DNA of 64,000 bases from Acanthosepion lycidas. Its lineage: Eukaryota; Mollusca; Cephalopoda; Sepiida; Sepiidae. Of the stretch, positions 33,519 to 43,752 are shown in pieces (within the stretch, counting starts at the first letter, position 1; each line of letters begins with the position of its first letter). Location: the NCBI GenBank assembly GCA_963932145.1, contig OZ010590.1:55988810-56052809 (forward strand), written 5' to 3'. The notes beneath the pieces were generated by a model. The model ran no database searches. It had not been told where the DNA came from and worked only from the letters and a program-made list of their open reading frames with translations. The position numbers and the translations under genes are program-made.

Positions 33519-34265
33519 ATGCAGACTGTCACAAATCCCCTCAAGAACAAGCAGTCCTTTGCGCCTAAGACATACAGGCAGTTGTCACAGCATTACACCA
33601 AGATACGTCACATATACAGTCTTCCAAAGATTCACAAAGACTGTATTCCATTCGGGCCAATTGTTAGCTGCCAAAGCTCAGTGTGCCAACCTCTGAGTCA
33701 CTTGCTAGTAGATATAATCAGAAAGTCACTATTTGTCCAGATCTCCGCCCACTTCGTAGAAATAATCAAAGATGCTCCCATCCAATCCTACCAGATGGTG
33801 AGCTTGGACATGGTGAGTTTATTCACCAAGGTACCTACAGAGGAGGAACTCTTGGTAGTCAGGAACAGACTGGCCTCGGACTCCTCCCTAGGAGAGTGGG
33901 TCAGTATACTAATAGATAACCTGTTGGAGATGCTGACTTTCTGTACACAAACAACATACTTCGGAATCAGATCAGACATATATCAACAAGATGAGGGCTT
34001 AGCAATAGGCTCACCATTATCACCAGCAATGGAAAACCTATATATGGAATACTTTGAGAAAAAGGCATTAGAATCAACACCACTAAGGCCAACTCTATGG
34101 CTGAGATACATAGATGACACCTTCATACTTTGGCCCCACCAGGAAGATGTCCAGCTACAACTGGACCATGTGAACTCAATAAGATCATCTATACAGTTTA
34201 CAATGGAACGAGAAAATGACAAACTTGCCTTCCTGGATGTATTCATATCTCGAACAGAGCAGTAG
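33519..34265 (+). pseudogene. Penelope-like reverse transcriptase, 5'- and 3'-truncated
   Basis: The protein copies RNA into DNA. The frame of 248 codons holds the ordered motifs of Penelope-type reverse transcriptases: HIYSLPKIHK (the LPKIHK motif, residues ~32-40), MVSLDMVSLFTKVPT (FDV-SLFT, the first catalytic aspartate, ~93-107), GLAIGSPLSP (AMGSPLSP, ~160-169), LRYIDDTFILW (the catalytic DD, ~195-205), QFTMERENDKLAFLDV (~228-243). A stop follows at 34,263, but the same frame continues with YHKPTFIRQYLNFNSHHPYS, so the true ORF was longer. The N-terminal part before the LPKIHK motif is short. I use the first ATG only as a frame start. Confidence 0.88.
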
Positions 34266-34760
34266 TTCAAGACCTCTGTATACCACAAGCCAACATTCAT
34301 CAGACAATATCTCAACTTTAATTCCCACCATCCATACAGTGTAAAGAAAGGGATTGTCTGCTGCTTACAACATTGAGCAAAAGTCATAAGTGGCGACCCA
34401 GAAACATACCAACAAGAAATGGTCTTATAACATAACAACTACCCTGGATACATGGCAACAGCTCCAACATAGAAATGTACAAGAGGAAGACAGCTTCAGT
34501 CTGCCTACCCTATGTGAAGGGATTATTGGAGAAAATACGAAGGGACTACAAGAACATTGTAAAGTGGTAACACAAGCGGAAATAAAAAAAATCAGGTGTA
34601 GCTGACCACATATGGAGAGAAAAAGGGAGATCACTGCCTCTATTGGGATGAGGTTGAAATAATAGAGAGCATCACTGGAAAATATGAAAAATTAAGGAAC
34701 CAGCACATATGCTAGGCTACAAAAATCTCCTGAGCCTAAGCATAGAAATGAATACAATAT
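34266..34760 (+). pseudogene. Penelope-like C-terminal endonuclease remnant
   Basis: Frames in this stretch give ASVCLPYVKGLLEKIRRDY, the linker before the GIY-YIG nuclease of Penelope-like elements. A VTQAEIKK stretch, a broken ADHIWREKG-like stretch and RNEYNMA-type terminal sequence follow. The GIY-YIG catalytic core itself (a short Y-YIG block and arginine helix) appears to have been deleted between about 34,556 and 34,570. Confidence 0.6.
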
Positions 34761-34983
34761 GGCAACCAGTAATAAGGAGTGCTAGAGGAAAGCAATGAAT
34801 AACAGCAAAAATTGCAATATAAGCTCTGGTAAAAATGCAATAATAATAACTGAAAAATTGTAATATGAGCACTGGTAAAAAAAAATATTTGCAGAGACAT
34901 TAGGTTTAAAAGTCCCCAAAATTCATTCCCAGTGATAAAAATGTTGGTTAGATGCATAAAACTTGGAGAGTTGAGTTAAAGGG

Positions 34984-35170
34984 AAATAACTGAGACACCC
35001 GGAAGAGGCATGGCACGTGGAACTAGAACAATCAACCCCGGTGTATGAAATAAAGGGTTGGGTTCGAAATTCCAATCACCTGAAGAAGGCCAGAACATAC
35101 AATGGCCAAAACGTTGTGAATATGGCAATGAAGAGGCAGATAACAGTCCGAATAATATAATAATGCAAGT
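34984..35170 (+). repeat. Penelope-like terminal arm, right
   Basis: Mirror of 33,244-33,426. CTGAAGA is at 35,080-35,086 and GGCCAAAACG at 35,104-35,113. Confidence 0.85.
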
Positions 35171-35184
35171 AATCATTATACCTT

Positions 35185-35384
35185 ATCTCAGAGATATAGA
35201 AAGATATTGAATTTACCTACCCTGATAATGACTTAAGAAATTCGAAAGCTTAGACCATATTTCTTGTATTTTTCTTCTAAAATGAACTTTGGAAATTTTC
35301 TGATGGAATTTCCTCCCTGCCTGAGGAGGATTATTTGTAACTTAAAAAAGTGGATCATTAAAATTAATCCACACAAAATATCTG

Positions 35385-35388
<4 letters not shown>
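35185..35388 (+). repeat. dispersed repeat, inverted relative at 48.3 kb
   Basis: ACCCTGATAATGACTTAAG, GAAAGCTTAGACCATATTTC and ATTAATCCACACAAAATATC correspond to the minus strand of 48,290-48,460 (ACCCTGATGATGACTTAAG, GAAAGCTTGGACTATATTTC, ATTAATCAACACAAAATGTC). Confidence 0.75.

Positions 35389-35436
<48 letters not shown>
35389..35436. repeat. (TA)n microsatellite
   Basis: TA run with a short CACACA end. Confidence 0.97.
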
Positions 35437-35440
<4 letters not shown>

Positions 35441-35587
35441 CACATCAAGGAAAAGCTTCTCCTTGAGGTATATCATATTGCTCTGTATTCTATACATTGA
35501 GCTCTCTATGGATCTGTCTTTTTAATATTTTATATTGAAAAGAACCACTTGAATTGTCCTTTACACTTATGGATCTGATATTATTAT

Positions 35588-35602
35588 CTCTCTCTCTGTC
35601 TG

Positions 35603-35651
<49 letters not shown>
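35588..35651. repeat. (CT)n(TA)n microsatellite
   Basis: CT/CTGT units, then TA units. Confidence 0.97.
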
Positions 35652-35652
<1 letters not shown>

Positions 35653-35969
35653 GTGATATATCTCAGTCCAACCAAAAAAGGTATTTACCACAAAATAGTC
35701 AGCTGGATAGATTTTTTTGATTTTGGTAAATTAATTTATATATAAGAAATGTTCTTATGCAGCCGTGTTTTTGATTCTTTTTAATTGATGTTTGAATCCA
35801 CAGATGCTGGTCCTTTTCAAGGAGTCTGTGTATCTCTTCAGTGGATCACCACTTCTCTATTGATCCAGAGACTAGTTTTTTGCAACAGATGTGCATGCAT
35901 GTGTGTCTAAAAAAAAAATCAAACTGAACAAACTGTTAACATCTATAATCAGATATTGATTTCAATGAT
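35652..35969. other. no feature recognised
   Basis: Unassigned sequence between the (CT)n(TA)n tract and the pyrimidine-rich block. Confidence 0.4.
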
Positions 35970-36665
35970 TAAATTTATTTTTTCCTCTTTTTTTTCTTCA
36001 GTACAATCCTCTTTTTTTTTTTTTTTTTCCTCTATTGCTTTAATTTTTTGAACTTCATCTTCTCTTTACCTTTTTCTCATTCTTGTTGCATTCTCAGCCT
36101 TTATTCAAATTCATTCTAATTTTTCCTTTGATAGATTAACTTCTAAACCAATTCTGCCTTTTTAAATTTCTTTTGTTTTTATTCTTTTCTCCTATTATAT
36201 TTTTTCTTCTTTTGCTATTCTTTTCTTCTTTTCATCATTCAGTCTTTTCTTTACGTTTTCATTTTTTCTATTTCTACTCTTTCTTTTCTTTTACATTCCC
36301 TCCTTCTCTTTCTTTTTTGAATCTTTTTTTCTTCCCTTTTACTTCCACATAAATTTATCTTTAAAATTTTTCTGTCTTTTCTTTATTTTCTTTTTTTTTT
36401 ACTTCTCATTTGCTTTTAATCCTTTTCTCCTATGCTTTTCTTCTCTTTTTTTTACCATCTATTTCTCTTTGAATCTATTTTTTCCTTCTTCTTCCCTTTC
36501 CTCCTTTTCTTTCTATCTTTTTCTTCTTTTTCCATTTTCTCCTCTTCAATTCTTTTATATTTTCAACATTTTTCTCTTCCCCTATTTTTCTCTTTTACAT
36601 CTATTTACTTATCTCTTTCCCCCTCCCCACCATCTTTTAACTCCCTTCTGTTACTATTCCTCTTT
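35970..36665. repeat. ~700-bp polypyrimidine-rich block
   Basis: The plus strand is overwhelmingly T and C (TTTTCTTCTTTTCC-type) with few purines, far beyond the local AT bias, and ends sharply at 36,660-36,670. The plus frames here (36,432-36,852) are serine/phenylalanine-rich because of this composition. Confidence 0.9.
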
Positions 36666-36955
36666 TAAATTACACACAGGAACAATGACAGCAATAGTTA
36701 TAGAAAAAGGTCCCCTTCATCTTCGGCACAGCGTCCTTGGCAGAAGTCCATCAAAGGCTACATACATCCCCCAACACCCCATCTCTACCATTTTATCATC
36801 ACTACACATAGTAACCCCTGTCTCTAGGGGCATGGATAATATGCAACAATGACCATCATACCTTCCACCATCACATTGCCTCAGTGAGAACGGACTCCTA
36901 TTTATTGATATTCCAGTCACAAGAGAATTCATCTGTGATTGTGTACAGCTAACCT
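36666..36955 (+). other. possible exon-like block after a polypyrimidine tract
   Basis: Composition changes abruptly to balanced sequence right after AAATTACACACAG at 36,666-36,678, which looks like a 3' splice acceptor preceded by a very long polypyrimidine tract. An ATG follows at 36,685 and the frame stays open to a stop at 36,850. The ~55-residue product has no family motif. It is only a candidate. It could equally be a fragment of an unknown repeat. Confidence 0.25.
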
Positions 36956-37508
36956 GTTGTCAGATATTGTGAGTTAGCAATATCTCTGTGTTCAATGGAG
37001 TGAGAAAAGATTTGTGATAATCTACTTGGTATTAGGAGAGAAAATTGTGGAGACACACTTATTCCTCATAATTTGGTGAAATTGAAAAAGAATTTACTGG
37101 AATTGAAAAAAAATATTATCAAAGATAATTCCAGTGTTTTTATACATGAAAATATTATTAAAATATTTTATAACATTAAAAGTTTTAAATAATGTCAGTC
37201 TTATTACCAATTTATTACTAGATTTATCAGATTGTTTGGAAAATTATAGCCAAATTAGTATCAATAAATTTATTTACAATTAACACCATCAATCAAGGTA
37301 AGAACCATTTAAATCTATATATCTTTGCAAATAAAAAGTAATATCAGTTATGGTTTTATAATAGAATTCTAGGGACCTTAACTCTCACAAATCCTGGAAA
37401 GCATTTTTTTTTTAATTATTTCACCCTAAGCAAAGCAAAAAAGCCACTAAGACACAAGGGGTTATTGAGTGTGAAAAAAATATGAGAAAAAGAAAACAGT
37501 TGCATTTT
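36956..37508. other. no feature recognised
   Basis: Unassigned AT-rich sequence. Confidence 0.4.
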
Positions 37509-38092
37509 GTTATGAAAAATGCATCAAAAGTACTCTCTTTTGATTTACAAATGCTAGCCTTGTTTCATCCTAATTTCTAGGCACTTCTTTCAGTTCTTGA
37601 TTGTAGACATTAAGTATTGCATATTTGTAGACAATTGCAACATTAGCTTTTTAAAATGTTTTAAAGTGTTTCATCATTTCAAGTTATCGACTTCTGCAGC
37701 AAAACATTTAACAAACTTTTTCTCATTTTTGGTGAATTCATTCATGCATCAACTTTCTTTACTTTTTCAATTTTCCTCAAATGTTCTGAAATTTTTAAAT
37801 TGAAAAAATGAATTTTGAACCCATTTCTGAAAGGGTTTGTTGAAAATTCTCTTCTACTGACACTTTAAGTAAGTCTTTTTTAACTGTGGCAAGGTGCACT
37901 CTCCCTTTTAATCTATGAAGCAATACTATCCCTGTTATGAAACATTTTAAAAAGCTAATGTTGCAATTGTCTACTAATGTGCAATACTTAATGTCTACAG
38001 TCAAGAACTGAAAGAAGTGTCTAGAAATTAGGATGAAACAAGGCTAGCATTTGTCAATCAAAAGAGAGTACTTTTGCTGCATTTTTCATAAC
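37509..38092. repeat. long inverted repeat, 153-bp arms
   Basis: The arms 37,509-37,661 and 37,940-38,092 are exact-length inverted copies with 6 mismatches and no gaps (about 96%). The 278-bp centre is not repeated. Frames of 68-69 codons run from each arm with the same start (VDIKYC...VDNCNISFLKCF), a simple consequence of the inversion. I cannot identify a parent element. Confidence 0.93.
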
Positions 38093-38119
38093 TGGATATG
38101 GGAATGGGAAGTTTCACAC

Positions 38120-38275
38120 TGTAGATTAAATAAAGGATTCAGTTCAAAATTTCTTGGAGTTTTCCCAGATTGTCACCTGACAAAGGCTGAAGAGCACAAT
38201 GACCAAACATTGCAATAACAACCAAAAAAAAATGGAGCTTTTAGTCTAAATTTAAATAATGTAATTATTGTCTAT
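38120..38275 (+). repeat. Penelope-type terminal repeat, diverged copy
   Basis: TTAAATAAAGGATTCAGTTC, CACCTGACAAAGGCTGAAG, CAATGACCAAACATTGCAAT and AAATTTAAATAATGTAATT follow the arm order of 58.69-58.90 kb. Confidence 0.6.
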
Positions 38276-39059
38276 GAAGGAAATAAGATGTATAAATCTA
38301 TGGAACAATATTCTTTAAAAAATATACAGTTAAACTAGAGAACTAGTGAGTATATAATGCAACCTGAATGAATTCTTCTATAAACATTCAACCATTATTT
38401 TCTGTACATTATTTAAATGCTTACCACATTTTGCTTTTTGTGGCAACAGCAGAAGTTGTTTTGTGAAGAGGACTTTCAGAAATTCCATGAAAGAGAATGA
38501 TTTAAGATCTTCATGATAAGAACAGAAATGTACACTATAGTCCTTCTCAATGGCCTCATTCATCAGCAGATATCTCTGTTTCAGAATTTCTCCTGAATAA
38601 TTAAATAATTAAGGCTAAATATTTCTTAGAACATATGTCTGTGATATAGAAAAATTTTGCTAGAAACAAGAAAAGAGTTTTTTCATGAAAGCCTAGTGAT
38701 CAGTTGCATAGGTTTTGACACTTGATTTAAAATGCAACTCTTGTGTAATTTGGTACATGCTTACTGATATTGCGATTAAAAATTTCATAACTTCAGAAAA
38801 AAAAATCAATTTATATAACTTCTCCCTTGATGGAGGACATAGATCAGCAAGATAGTCTTGAACTTGCCCATATCAGGTCTTCATCTGAATCATCCAGTAT
38901 CTTCAATGACTTTCTTTATAGTTTGGTGATACATGTTGATCCATTTTTGCATTTTCCAGCATTGTTTTAGCTTTTGCTAGCCTTAAAGTTTTGCTAGCCT
39001 TTAAGCAGACTACTGAGATATGGGAAAATTTTGCTAGAAACAAGAAAAAGACTACTAAA
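38276..39059. other. mostly unassigned
   Basis: The word AATTTTGCTAGAAACAAGAAAA occurs at 38,653 and again at 39,025, at the head of the LINE fragment. Otherwise nothing is recognised. Confidence 0.4.
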
Positions 39060-39485
39060 CTGTTATGTGATATCTGTATAGTAGTGAGTGCTGGACAATT
39101 TCCTTAAAGATGAAAAGGAAACTTGAAACAACAGAAATGTGGTTCTACAGAAGGATGCTGAGGATACCATAAACCAAACATGTGAGTAACAATGAAGTTT
39201 TGTAGAAATTGGAAACAAAAGGAAACTAATACTTAACACCAGGAAGAGACAGTTGAGGTTTTTGGGGTCATATAATGTGGAAGGAGGGCTGATACTCATG
39301 GGACAGAGAGCAAGAAGAACAGAGGAAGACAAGCACATAACATAATGAGCTTGAGTGAATGGATGGCAGAACAGGGCTTTGGTGAAATCACAAGAACACA
39401 AAGTTTATTAAGAGCTACAAGGAACAGGTAATTGTGGAGAGCCACGATCGTCTATGTCCTGAAGGGATATGGCACATAAAGAAGA
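39060..39485 (+). pseudogene. LINE family A, ORF2 C-terminal region and 3' end
   Basis: The plus strand gives, in order and with frame breaks, ISVVSAGQFP-like, FYRRMLRIP-like (39,150-39,180), RKRQLRFLGSYNVEGG (39,240-39,290) and LLRATRNR-like (39,400-39,430), ending with GTCCTGAAGGGATATGGC. This is the best-preserved copy of the family tail and gives the orientation of all the others. The minus 112-codon frame is its back strand. Confidence 0.75.
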
Positions 39486-40530
39486 AGCAATCTTAACATT
39501 TCTCTTTATTTATCAAGTTAGTTTTATCACACATTTCAAAGTTTCAGACTTACGATTCAGGACATTTCATAGAAATGGCTACCATTTATTTACAACTGCA
39601 TAGAAGAAACTTACTTTCATACTAAGTGCAAAGGTTGATTTTGGAATGATTCTGCAATTAAAACCTTAGATTCCAATAAGTATTTATACTATACTATATA
39701 CCTGCAAAATTTGAAACCGCTAATAATGTGAAATCCAGTGTGTGTATATATATGTATAAGTATACATATATACATACATACATACATATCCTTCACTGCT
39801 AGCATGACTCTGATTTTCATGCACAGCACAGCATAAATTCTTCTAAAAATAAATGCAGCTGCTGTAAAAATACAATCTGTCTCTTAAACAATCAATGTAT
39901 GACCAATAATATGATATACTGAGCAAACATACACTCCAGTAACAATATTAAATTTTATTTTGGTTCCACAGAAAATACTTGGAAATTTTGTTTTTACCAT
40001 CATAAAATGACCTTAAATAATTTAAAATACAAAAATAGCACTGCTCTCTCTCCAAATATCTCTGGCAATTAAAGAATGATGGTATCTCACCATCAGTCAA
40101 CTAGAAAATTATATCTAGGGCTAAGGCTTATAATGGTAAAGGAAATAAATACAATTTATGTCTTCTTGAAAAGCTGATTATATTAAAACACTTAAATAAC
40201 CCTGACTTATTAAACAAAAGAAATGAATTGATGATTACATGTAGGCATAAAAATAAATATCTGCTCAAATACGTTGATCCAGATTAATTTTTTAATTTTT
40301 AATTTTTTCATAAGTTTCTATTTGTCATTTTATTTTTAATTTTTGAATTGTTTTTTAATGCTAACTACGGTCTATTTTTAATATATTACTATTAAATATA
40401 TATTCTGCTTTAATAAAAACAAGTAATCTCCGTTTAATTATATACTTTTAAAAAAATATTCCCCACTTAAATATATTTTTTAATTTTCTTTTTTATATAC
40501 ATATATAAATTGCCAAATATAATTTTAAAA
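39486..40530. other. AT-rich, nothing recognised
   Basis: Includes a CATA-type simple repeat at about 39,765-39,790. No gene or repeat partner seen. Confidence 0.4.
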
Positions 40531-40900
40531 TTAAAAAACTGTAATCCCAGCATAATATATTACCAAAAATTACCAGCAATACATTTTTGAAGAAAAAATA
40601 TTACCAGAAATAGATTTTTGAAGAAAAAAAATATTACCAGGAATAGATTTTTAAAGGAAAAAAAATATTACCAGGAATAGATTTTTAAAGGAAAAAAAAT
40701 ATTACCAGGAATAGATTTTTAAAGGAAAAAAAATATTACCAGGAATAGATTTTTGAAGAAAAAAAAATATTACCAGGAATAGATTTTTGAAGAAAAAAAT
40801 ATATTACCAGGAATAGATTTATAAAGAAAGATACTACCAGCAATAAAAATTGTCGACATTAAAAAAACCCATTGTGGTTGATATGCCATAACACAAAACA
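40531..40900 (+). repeat. 34-bp minisatellite array plus shared 3' tail
   Basis: ATTACC recurs at 40,633, 40,667, 40,701, 40,735, 40,769 and 40,803, exactly 34 bp apart, with less regular units upstream from about 40,556. The unit is ATTACCAGGAATAGATTTTT plus A-rich sequence. The tail CCCATTGTGGTTGATATGCC then ATAACACAAAACAAA follows, shared with the elements at 57.6, 62.9 and 63.2 kb. The head block is absent. Confidence 0.9.
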
Positions 40901-42409
40901 AAGCAAATCTTAACCTTTCCATTTCCCATATTATATAACTGTCTTCTGGTATTTTTTTTGCCCAGTCACATCCACAAGTTATTATTTCCTTGTTCATGTT
41001 AATCATATTTGATTTTCTTGCTTGGAATGGGGGGGTTAGTTGGTTTGGACATGATTCTTTTTTGACTCCTTTCTGCTGATGATAATCTCTCTATATGATC
41101 CATGCAAAGATTATTATTATTATTATTATTTATTTATTTAGGATAGAGTTTTTCAAAGACTTGGATGAGAATCTGAAATAATAGAGATAACAATGACAAT
41201 TGAATCATTATATTGTTTGATATTCAGTATTTTTGAATAAAGCCATTTCCACATTCTCTCTACTGAAATCCAGTGATTAATGTTTATTAAATTTGATCAA
41301 AACAAAGAAAGACAAATGAGCAAAGCTGATAGCTTATTATGCCTGTCTGGCTTTTCTCTACTGTATTATTTGGAAGGAACTCTTGAAATAATTTTCATAT
41401 CTCAAGGAACTCTTCTAATCCATCATTCCCTCTTATTCATACATCTAATTTATTTTTATCACTTGCTCTCAAGAAACCAAAGGTTTGCTTCTGCTCATAT
41501 TCTGGAAATTAATTATTCTGTTCATTTGGTGCTTCCAGATGTTTCCGTGATAGAGTGGGTGGAATAAACACTTGCAGATTAAAAGATGTTTATATTGAGT
41601 ATTTTTTACCTTTTTATCCAAAGACCCAGCATTCTTGCACCTAGGAAGGGTGAGATGAAACCTTATTTAACAATTTATAGAATGTGGAAGACTTTTTTTC
41701 CTCTCCTTTGAAGATCATGTGATACATCCATTATGAAGGGAAAATGTGTAACAAACGCTTCCAATATATTTCAGCTTGCTTACTGATTAATCATTCTTGC
41801 TGTTTATTACATTACAAGTATTTTGGATTAAGAAGATAAATTTGCTATGGGGAGTTTGCTGATAATGTGTACTTGTGAAGAGTTCTTTCTAAATCGCTCT
41901 CATATTTCAAGTCGTATTATATAAAATTTATAATTTTTATGAAGATAATTATCCTCTGTCAGTTTTTCCCAGCAGAATACATTGAATAAGGTTTCCTTGA
42001 TCATTTTTTTTTCACTCTCATCCACTGTTTGTTTGTGTCCAAAAAAGAAAATTCTTTCTCTTAATTAGAGAAGGCATTTATGAATTTTTTTTTTTTTTTC
42101 AGTTTTTGTTGGGGGATGGTCAGTAGAAATTGTAGAAGTGTGTTGCTCAATGTTTACTGAAAAAAAAAAAAACCTCAATGAAATAAACTTATGGACATAG
42201 GTAGAGGATAACATGGGTTTTATAAGTAGATAAATATTTATTGCAGTGCTCAAAAGACTGAGATAAGAACCATTGGATAAAACGTATACCATCCATGTGA
42301 ATGCCTTTACAGAATAAAATTAAGTTAAATCCATTTTTTTTTTCAATACAGAAAAACATGACATTCATGTATATACATTGGTGAACTGAAACATAACTAC
42401 CTGCTTAAT
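40901..42409. other. no feature recognised
   Basis: Contains a TTA/TTTA simple repeat at about 41,111-41,140 and T-rich and A-rich runs. The 95-codon frame at 41,280-41,567 has no family signature. Confidence 0.4.
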
Positions 42410-42730
42410 AAGGTCTTTTCTCCTTCAAGACAAGATCTCATCATTTTACAGTTGAAATGGCTACATGCATCTGTAAATTCTATGCTAATAGCTACTTTTC
42501 TAGCACTTCTTGTTTGTGAAACTCTCCTCCAGCTTCTTGATTTCCAGTCAAATATTGATCTTCAAAGATTTAAATGCAATATCAATTGTTAGCTAATGTC
42601 TTAATTCCTGTTCTTTTATGCTTCTCTCTCCTTAATAATGTTTTCTTTTCTCATATTCTCTCACACTCAGTAAGCACTTGTATCTTAGTGCAATTGTCTT
42701 GCTTATGGTGATTGAATAATGATTAAAAAA
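42410..42730 (+). pseudogene. LINE family C, 3' end
   Basis: CATCATTTTACAGTTGAAATGG, TTCTATGCTAATAGCTACTT, GATCTTCAAAGATTTAAATG and CTCTCCTTAATAATGTTTTC match 53,225-53,450 in the same order. It codes the last part of ORF2 (a C-terminal FDLQ-KYKCNIN-like stretch) and the 3' untranslated end. Confidence 0.8.
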
Positions 42731-43444
42731 ATAAGTGCCAACAAAATAGCTCTTGCTCTTCAGGCATAGGTGTAATCTTTAAATATTTCCTCTGGTGCCA
42801 GGATGCTAACAATAGGTCTTTTAGTTAATAATTTAAGGAAAAAAATTAAGAGTACACTGAATTTTCCATGGTAAATTTATGTCCAGAATCATACATATGC
42901 TCTTTTCCTAACAAAACTATTGTGATTACAATGTGGGTTATTTAAAAACAATAGCGATAAAAATGAAAACAGTAGAAAGCTGAATGTGGTTGGATCTTTT
43001 TATGCCTTTAAATATATCAAATGCCAAATACTTAAATCAGAATTTAAATGTGTATCTTCAACATTTCTTTATATAGAATTATAACTGGTGTTTATTGTAT
43101 GTCATTCCCTCCCCTTACTTATTGTTATATTCCATGCTAATAGAAATATGGAATGGACATACATGGTGAATAAATAGTAACAGGTTTATTGTAAAAACCA
43201 GTACAAGAAAGGAAGTAATAGTTATGCGCATGGTCGTTGCAAGTAAGTACAGTTGTGTGCAGGCTGCTATTGGAAGGCTGCTAGTCTTACAGATCCCAGC
43301 TCAACTCTCCTGTCTTATAGAGCCACCACTCATGGGGGTGTCAGGTTATTCCATCAAATCACTTATATAATATTCCATTGACGAAAACATGAATATTCTG
43401 AAAAAGTCCTTTTTAATGGTGAATTGGGATTTTTTTTTTTCCAT
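42731..43444. other. no feature recognised
   Basis: Unassigned sequence. A less AT-rich stretch at about 43,215-43,345 has no recognisable feature. Confidence 0.4.
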
Positions 43445-43638
43445 TTCATCATTCAGTTACTCACTTCTGTCTACCCTATCTTATCAGGATGTGGGTGATT
43501 ATGGCTCTCCGCAAATTACTGTTCTTTGTAACTCTTAATAAAGTTTGTTTTTCATTATCCATCTTAATCCCTGTTCTTACAACCATTTGCACAAGATCGT
43601 TATTAATTGCTTTCCTCTGTCCTTCTTGCCTTCAATAT
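43445..43638 (-). pseudogene. LINE family A, part disrupted by the LTR element
   Basis: GATGTGGGTGATTATGGCTC and TTGCACAAGATCGTTATTAA match positions 31-150 of the window. The sequence breaks at 43,638 and resumes at 47,685, showing that the LTR retrotransposon inserted into this LINE copy. Confidence 0.85.
43634..43638. repeat. target-site duplication, left
   Basis: AATAT, repeated at 47,685-47,689. Confidence 0.93.
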
Positions 43639-43752
43639 TGTAGTGATATGCAAATTAGTATAATTTGCATATGAGCAGGTAGCTCATATGATAAACGGAC
43701 ACCAACTAGAACAGATGTGGAACGCTTACTTAGCAAGATACACGACACAACA
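43639..43752 (+). repeat. 5' LTR
   Basis: 114 bp, TG...CA, identical by eye to 47,571-47,684. It contains two overlapping palindromes: ATATGCAAATT / AATTTGCATAT (43,646-43,672) and CATATGAGC / GCTCATATG (43,668-43,690). The LTR is unusually short. In this group the promoter is expected to lie within it. Confidence 0.95.
43646..43672. promoter_or_regulatory. paired octamer motifs in the LTR
   Basis: ATGCAAAT and its inverse ATTTGCAT lie 9 bp apart in a near-perfect palindrome. ATGCAAAT is the classical POU/Oct factor site. A role in transcription of the element is inference. The same sequence is in the 3' LTR at 47,578-47,604. Confidence 0.5.

Larger units (their letters stand above)
33244..35170 (+). 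mobile_element. Penelope-like retroelement with inverted arms
   Basis: A reverse transcriptase core (33,519-34,265) and GIY-YIG remnants (34,380-34,740) lie between two arms in opposite orientation: 33,244-33,426 (-) and 34,984-35,170 (+). The arms share GAAATAACTGAGACA or AAATAACTGAGACA, GAACTAGAACAATC, GAAATAAAGGGTT, TTCCAATCACCTGAAGAAGG and a terminal AATAATG-rich stretch. Penelope-like elements are known to carry terminal repeats in direct or inverted orientation. The N-terminal third of the ORF is missing. Confidence 0.85.

Noticed and set aside
35185-35240. Hammerhead core in CTGATAATGACTTAAG...GAAAGC (with the 48.4 kb relative)
   Set aside because: The CTGATGATG and GAAAGC words look suggestive, but no stem II can be formed between them.
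36432-36852. 78- and 127-codon frames rich in Ser/Phe/Leu
   Set aside because: Composition artefact of the polypyrimidine block. Only the part after 36,678 is kept as a weak exon candidate.
41280-41567. 95-codon plus frame
   Set aside because: No motif, AT-rich composition and no splice or repeat context to support it.
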